From assembly GCA_943331415.1 (NCBI GenBank), contig CALQLM010000016.1:1-8984 (forward strand): a DNA stretch of 8,984 nt. The letters are read 5' to 3'. Of the stretch, positions 8,112 through 8,984 are shown piece by piece. Source of the DNA: Bifidobacterium breve. Lineage in GTDB: Bacteria; Actinomycetota; Actinomycetes; Mycobacteriales; Mycobacteriaceae. The notes below the pieces were generated by a model. That model was not told the origin of the DNA. It did not search any database and saw only the letters and a program-made list of their open reading frames with translations. The translations under genes were made by a program, and so were the position numbers. Each line of letters opens with the position of its first letter. Within the stretch, counting starts at the first letter, position 1.

Positions 8112-8175
8112 GCATCGTCGTGGCGATGGCCATGTGGGGTGCCGTTGCGGTCGATCGTGCGATAGAGCAGTTGGG
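8112..8175 (-). pseudogene. Frameshifted remnant of the Rv1592c-like hydrolase gene
   Basis: Over 34 bases (8142-8175) this matches the intact hydrolase gene at 4858-4891 with 29 identities. Translated on the minus strand it reads Q-L-L-Y-R-T-I-D-R-N-G-T-P, against [13 protein letters not shown] in the intact protein (residues 72-84). Similarity continues to 8112 after a one-base shift, giving A-x-A-T-T as in the intact A-S-A-T-T. It begins abruptly three bases past the nrtR stop and fades into the leader of the DUF1254 gene. The hydrolase start codon, its first 70 codons and the rest of the gene are missing, so it is non-functional. Confidence 0.73.
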
Positions 8176-8178
8176 ATC

Positions 8179-8889
8179 TTAGGACCGTGTATCCAGCTTC
8201 TCGGGCGGACGCAGTGCGGCGAACTCGTCGGTCACCCTCAACTGGGATTCGGTGAAGCGGTACAGCGCGGCCGGCCGGCCGCCACTGCGGCCCGGATGTG
8301 CGGTGGTGCCGGTGGGGGTGATGACTCCGCGCCGGGCCAGCACCCGCTGCAGATTCGTGGCGTCGACTTGATACCCCAAGGCGGCGCCGTAAATGTCCCG
8401 CAACGTCGACAGTGCGAATTCCCTTGGTGCCAGGGCGAATCCGATATTGGTGTAGGACAACTTCGCAGCCAGCCGCGAATGGGCGTAGGTCACCATCGGG
8501 CCGTGATCAAACGCCATCGGCGGCAGATCGCCCAACGGGTGCCACCGGGTGTCGGATGGAAGTTCCGGTGTTGCGGGGGAGGGAACCAGGCCGAGGTAGG
8601 TGGACGCGATCACGCGCGCGCCCGGTACCCGGTCGGGGTCGGAGAAGACGGCGAGTTGTTCCAGATGCGCGACCTCACGCAGGTCGACTTTCTCGGCGAG
8701 TTGGCGGCGAACAGACGCGGTGAGATCTTCGCCCACGCCGAGTCGTCCGCCCGGCAGTGACCACCTGCCGCGCTGGGGAGATAGGGCGCGCTGCCATAAC
8801 AGCACGTGGAGGCCGGGTTTGCCGGAGGCCAGCTCGCTGACCTGGAATACAACGGCCAGCACCTCATGTTCAGTGCTAGTATGGGGCAT
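8179..8889 (-). CDS. nrtR: NrtR, Nudix-related transcriptional repressor of NAD synthesis (Rv1593c-like)
   Basis: This 236-residue repressor links NAD status to transcription of the nadABC genes. Residues 1-145 are a Nudix fold. Its box is degenerate: G48-x5-E54-x7-R62, then Q63-L-A-E66-K67-V-D69 where an enzyme would have E, E and G, so catalysis is unlikely and ligand sensing is expected. Residues about 150-226 form a winged helix, including YQVDATNLQRVLARRGVI and the Gly/Arg wing GRSGGRPAALYRF. A lysine at 143 in AKLSYTNIGFAL may be the counterpart of the acetylated lysine reported for M. smegmatis NrtR; an alignment is needed to tell. The start at 8889 is one base from the operator palindrome, suggesting self-repression and a leaderless message. 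It diverges from nadA. Its stop (8181-8179) is followed after three bases by the hydrolase remnant. Its last seven residues differ from the end of the nrtR copy at 5172. Confidence 0.93.
   Translation of the reverse strand: MPHTSTEHEVLAVVFQVSELASGKPGLHVLLWQRALSPQRGRWSLPGGRLGVGEDLTASVRRQLAEKVDLREVAHLEQLAVFSDPDRVPGARVIASTYLGLVPSPATPELPSDTRWHPLGDLPPMAFDHGPMVTYAHSRLAAKLSYTNIGFALAPREFALSTLRDIYGAALGYQVDATNLQRVLARRGVITPTGTTAHPGRSGGRPAALYRFTESQLRVTDEFAALRPPEKLDTRS
8874..8882 (+). promoter_or_regulatory. Candidate extended -10 for nadA
   Basis: TGCTAGTAT reads as TGN followed by TAGTAT (8877-8882), an extended -10 that needs no strong -35. It would start transcription near 8889, directly at the left edge of the palindrome at 8890-8912, so a bound repressor would block the polymerase. 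The leader would be about 49 bases. A competing -10 is TATAAG at 8899-8904 inside the palindrome. Neither has a good -35. Confidence 0.42.
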
Positions 8890-8912
8890 GTTTTCGATTA
8901 TAAGTCGAAAAC
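8890..8912. promoter_or_regulatory. NrtR operator, perfect palindrome between nrtR and nadA
   Basis: GTTTTCGA at 8890-8897 and TCGAAAAC at 8905-8912 are exact inverted repeats separated by seven bases (TTATAAG). It is the only such perfect dyad in the divergent region and stands next to a gene for a regulator whose family binds palindromes beside NAD genes. One site would cover the promoters of both nrtR and nadA. The assignment is an inference from position and symmetry. Confidence 0.85.
8897..8902 (-). promoter_or_regulatory. Consensus -10 (TATAAT) for a leaderless nrtR transcript
   Basis: On the minus strand TATAAT lies in the centre of the operator, with seven bases (CGAAAAC) before the ATG of nrtR. 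That spacing puts the first transcribed base at or next to the A of the start codon. Leaderless messages are common in mycobacteria, and no ribosome binding site could fit here. The -35 region is poor (TCTGGC at 17 bases). Confidence 0.62.
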
Positions 8913-8937
8913 CTCGGACGCCAGACAGGAGGCGGCG

Positions 8938-8984
8938 ATGACCGTCGCTGATCGCACCGATGTTGGCCGCAGCCGCTCAGTGCT
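8938..8984 (+). CDS. nadA: Quinolinate synthase NadA, first 15 codons only
   Basis: An ATG at 8938 preceded by AGGAGG (8927-8932, five-base gap) opens a frame to the window edge: M-T-V-A-D-R-T-D-V-G-R-S-R-S-V. This resembles the M. tuberculosis NadA start as I remember it (M-T-V-L-N-R-T-D). NadA is a 4Fe-4S enzyme that condenses iminoaspartate with dihydroxyacetone phosphate to quinolinate in de novo NAD synthesis. None of its catalytic residues lie in the window, so the name rests on the start, the neighbouring nrtR and the palindrome between them. Confidence 0.83.
   Translation, partial: MTVADRTDVGRSRSV

Overview
The window is high-GC actinobacterial DNA. Gene order and protein families point to a Mycobacterium/Mycolicibacterium chromosome. 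Its backbone matches what I remember as the M. tuberculosis order bioB-Rv1590-Rv1591-Rv1592c-Rv1593c-nadA. Present here are the tail of bsaP (Rv1590-like), a DUF2567 membrane protein (Rv1591-like), an alpha/beta hydrolase of the secretory-lipase type (Rv1592c-like, minus strand), the NAD regulator nrtR (Rv1593c-like, minus strand), and the first codons of nadA. These names rest on recognition of sequence and order; no search was run.

Two large genes for exported proteins interrupt this backbone. At 943-3774 (+) lies a 943-residue protein with a signal peptide, a low-complexity linker and a right-handed parallel beta-helix of the SLRQAI / N-x-I-S-G-N type. It converges on the hydrolase gene and the two stop codons share one CTAG. 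At 5285-8011 (-) lies a 908-residue exported DUF1254/DUF1214 protein whose DUF1214 half is split by an extra beta-rich module.

The most unusual signal is a scar on both sides of the DUF1254 gene. Downstream of it (5172-5212) is a short copy of the 3' end of nrtR, differing only at synonymous positions over 30 bases and ending in its own stop. Upstream of it, directly behind the stop of intact nrtR (8112-8175), is a frameshifted piece of the hydrolase gene (codons about 71-92). Read on the minus strand the order is nrtR (whole), hydrolase (fragment), DUF1254, nrtR (3' fragment), hydrolase (whole). That is the pattern left by single-crossover integration, or by a tandem duplication that later decayed, and it explains how the cargo gene entered an otherwise conserved locus.

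At the right end nrtR and nadA diverge from a 48-base region. It holds a perfect 8-bp-arm palindrome (8890-8912), which should be the NrtR operator. A TATAAT inside it would give nrtR a leaderless transcript, so the repressor would control itself and the NAD synthesis genes from one site. NrtR carries a degenerate Nudix box, as expected of a sensor rather than an enzyme.

All spaces between genes are under 200 bases. No RNA genes, CRISPR arrays, transposases or convincing rho-independent terminators were seen.
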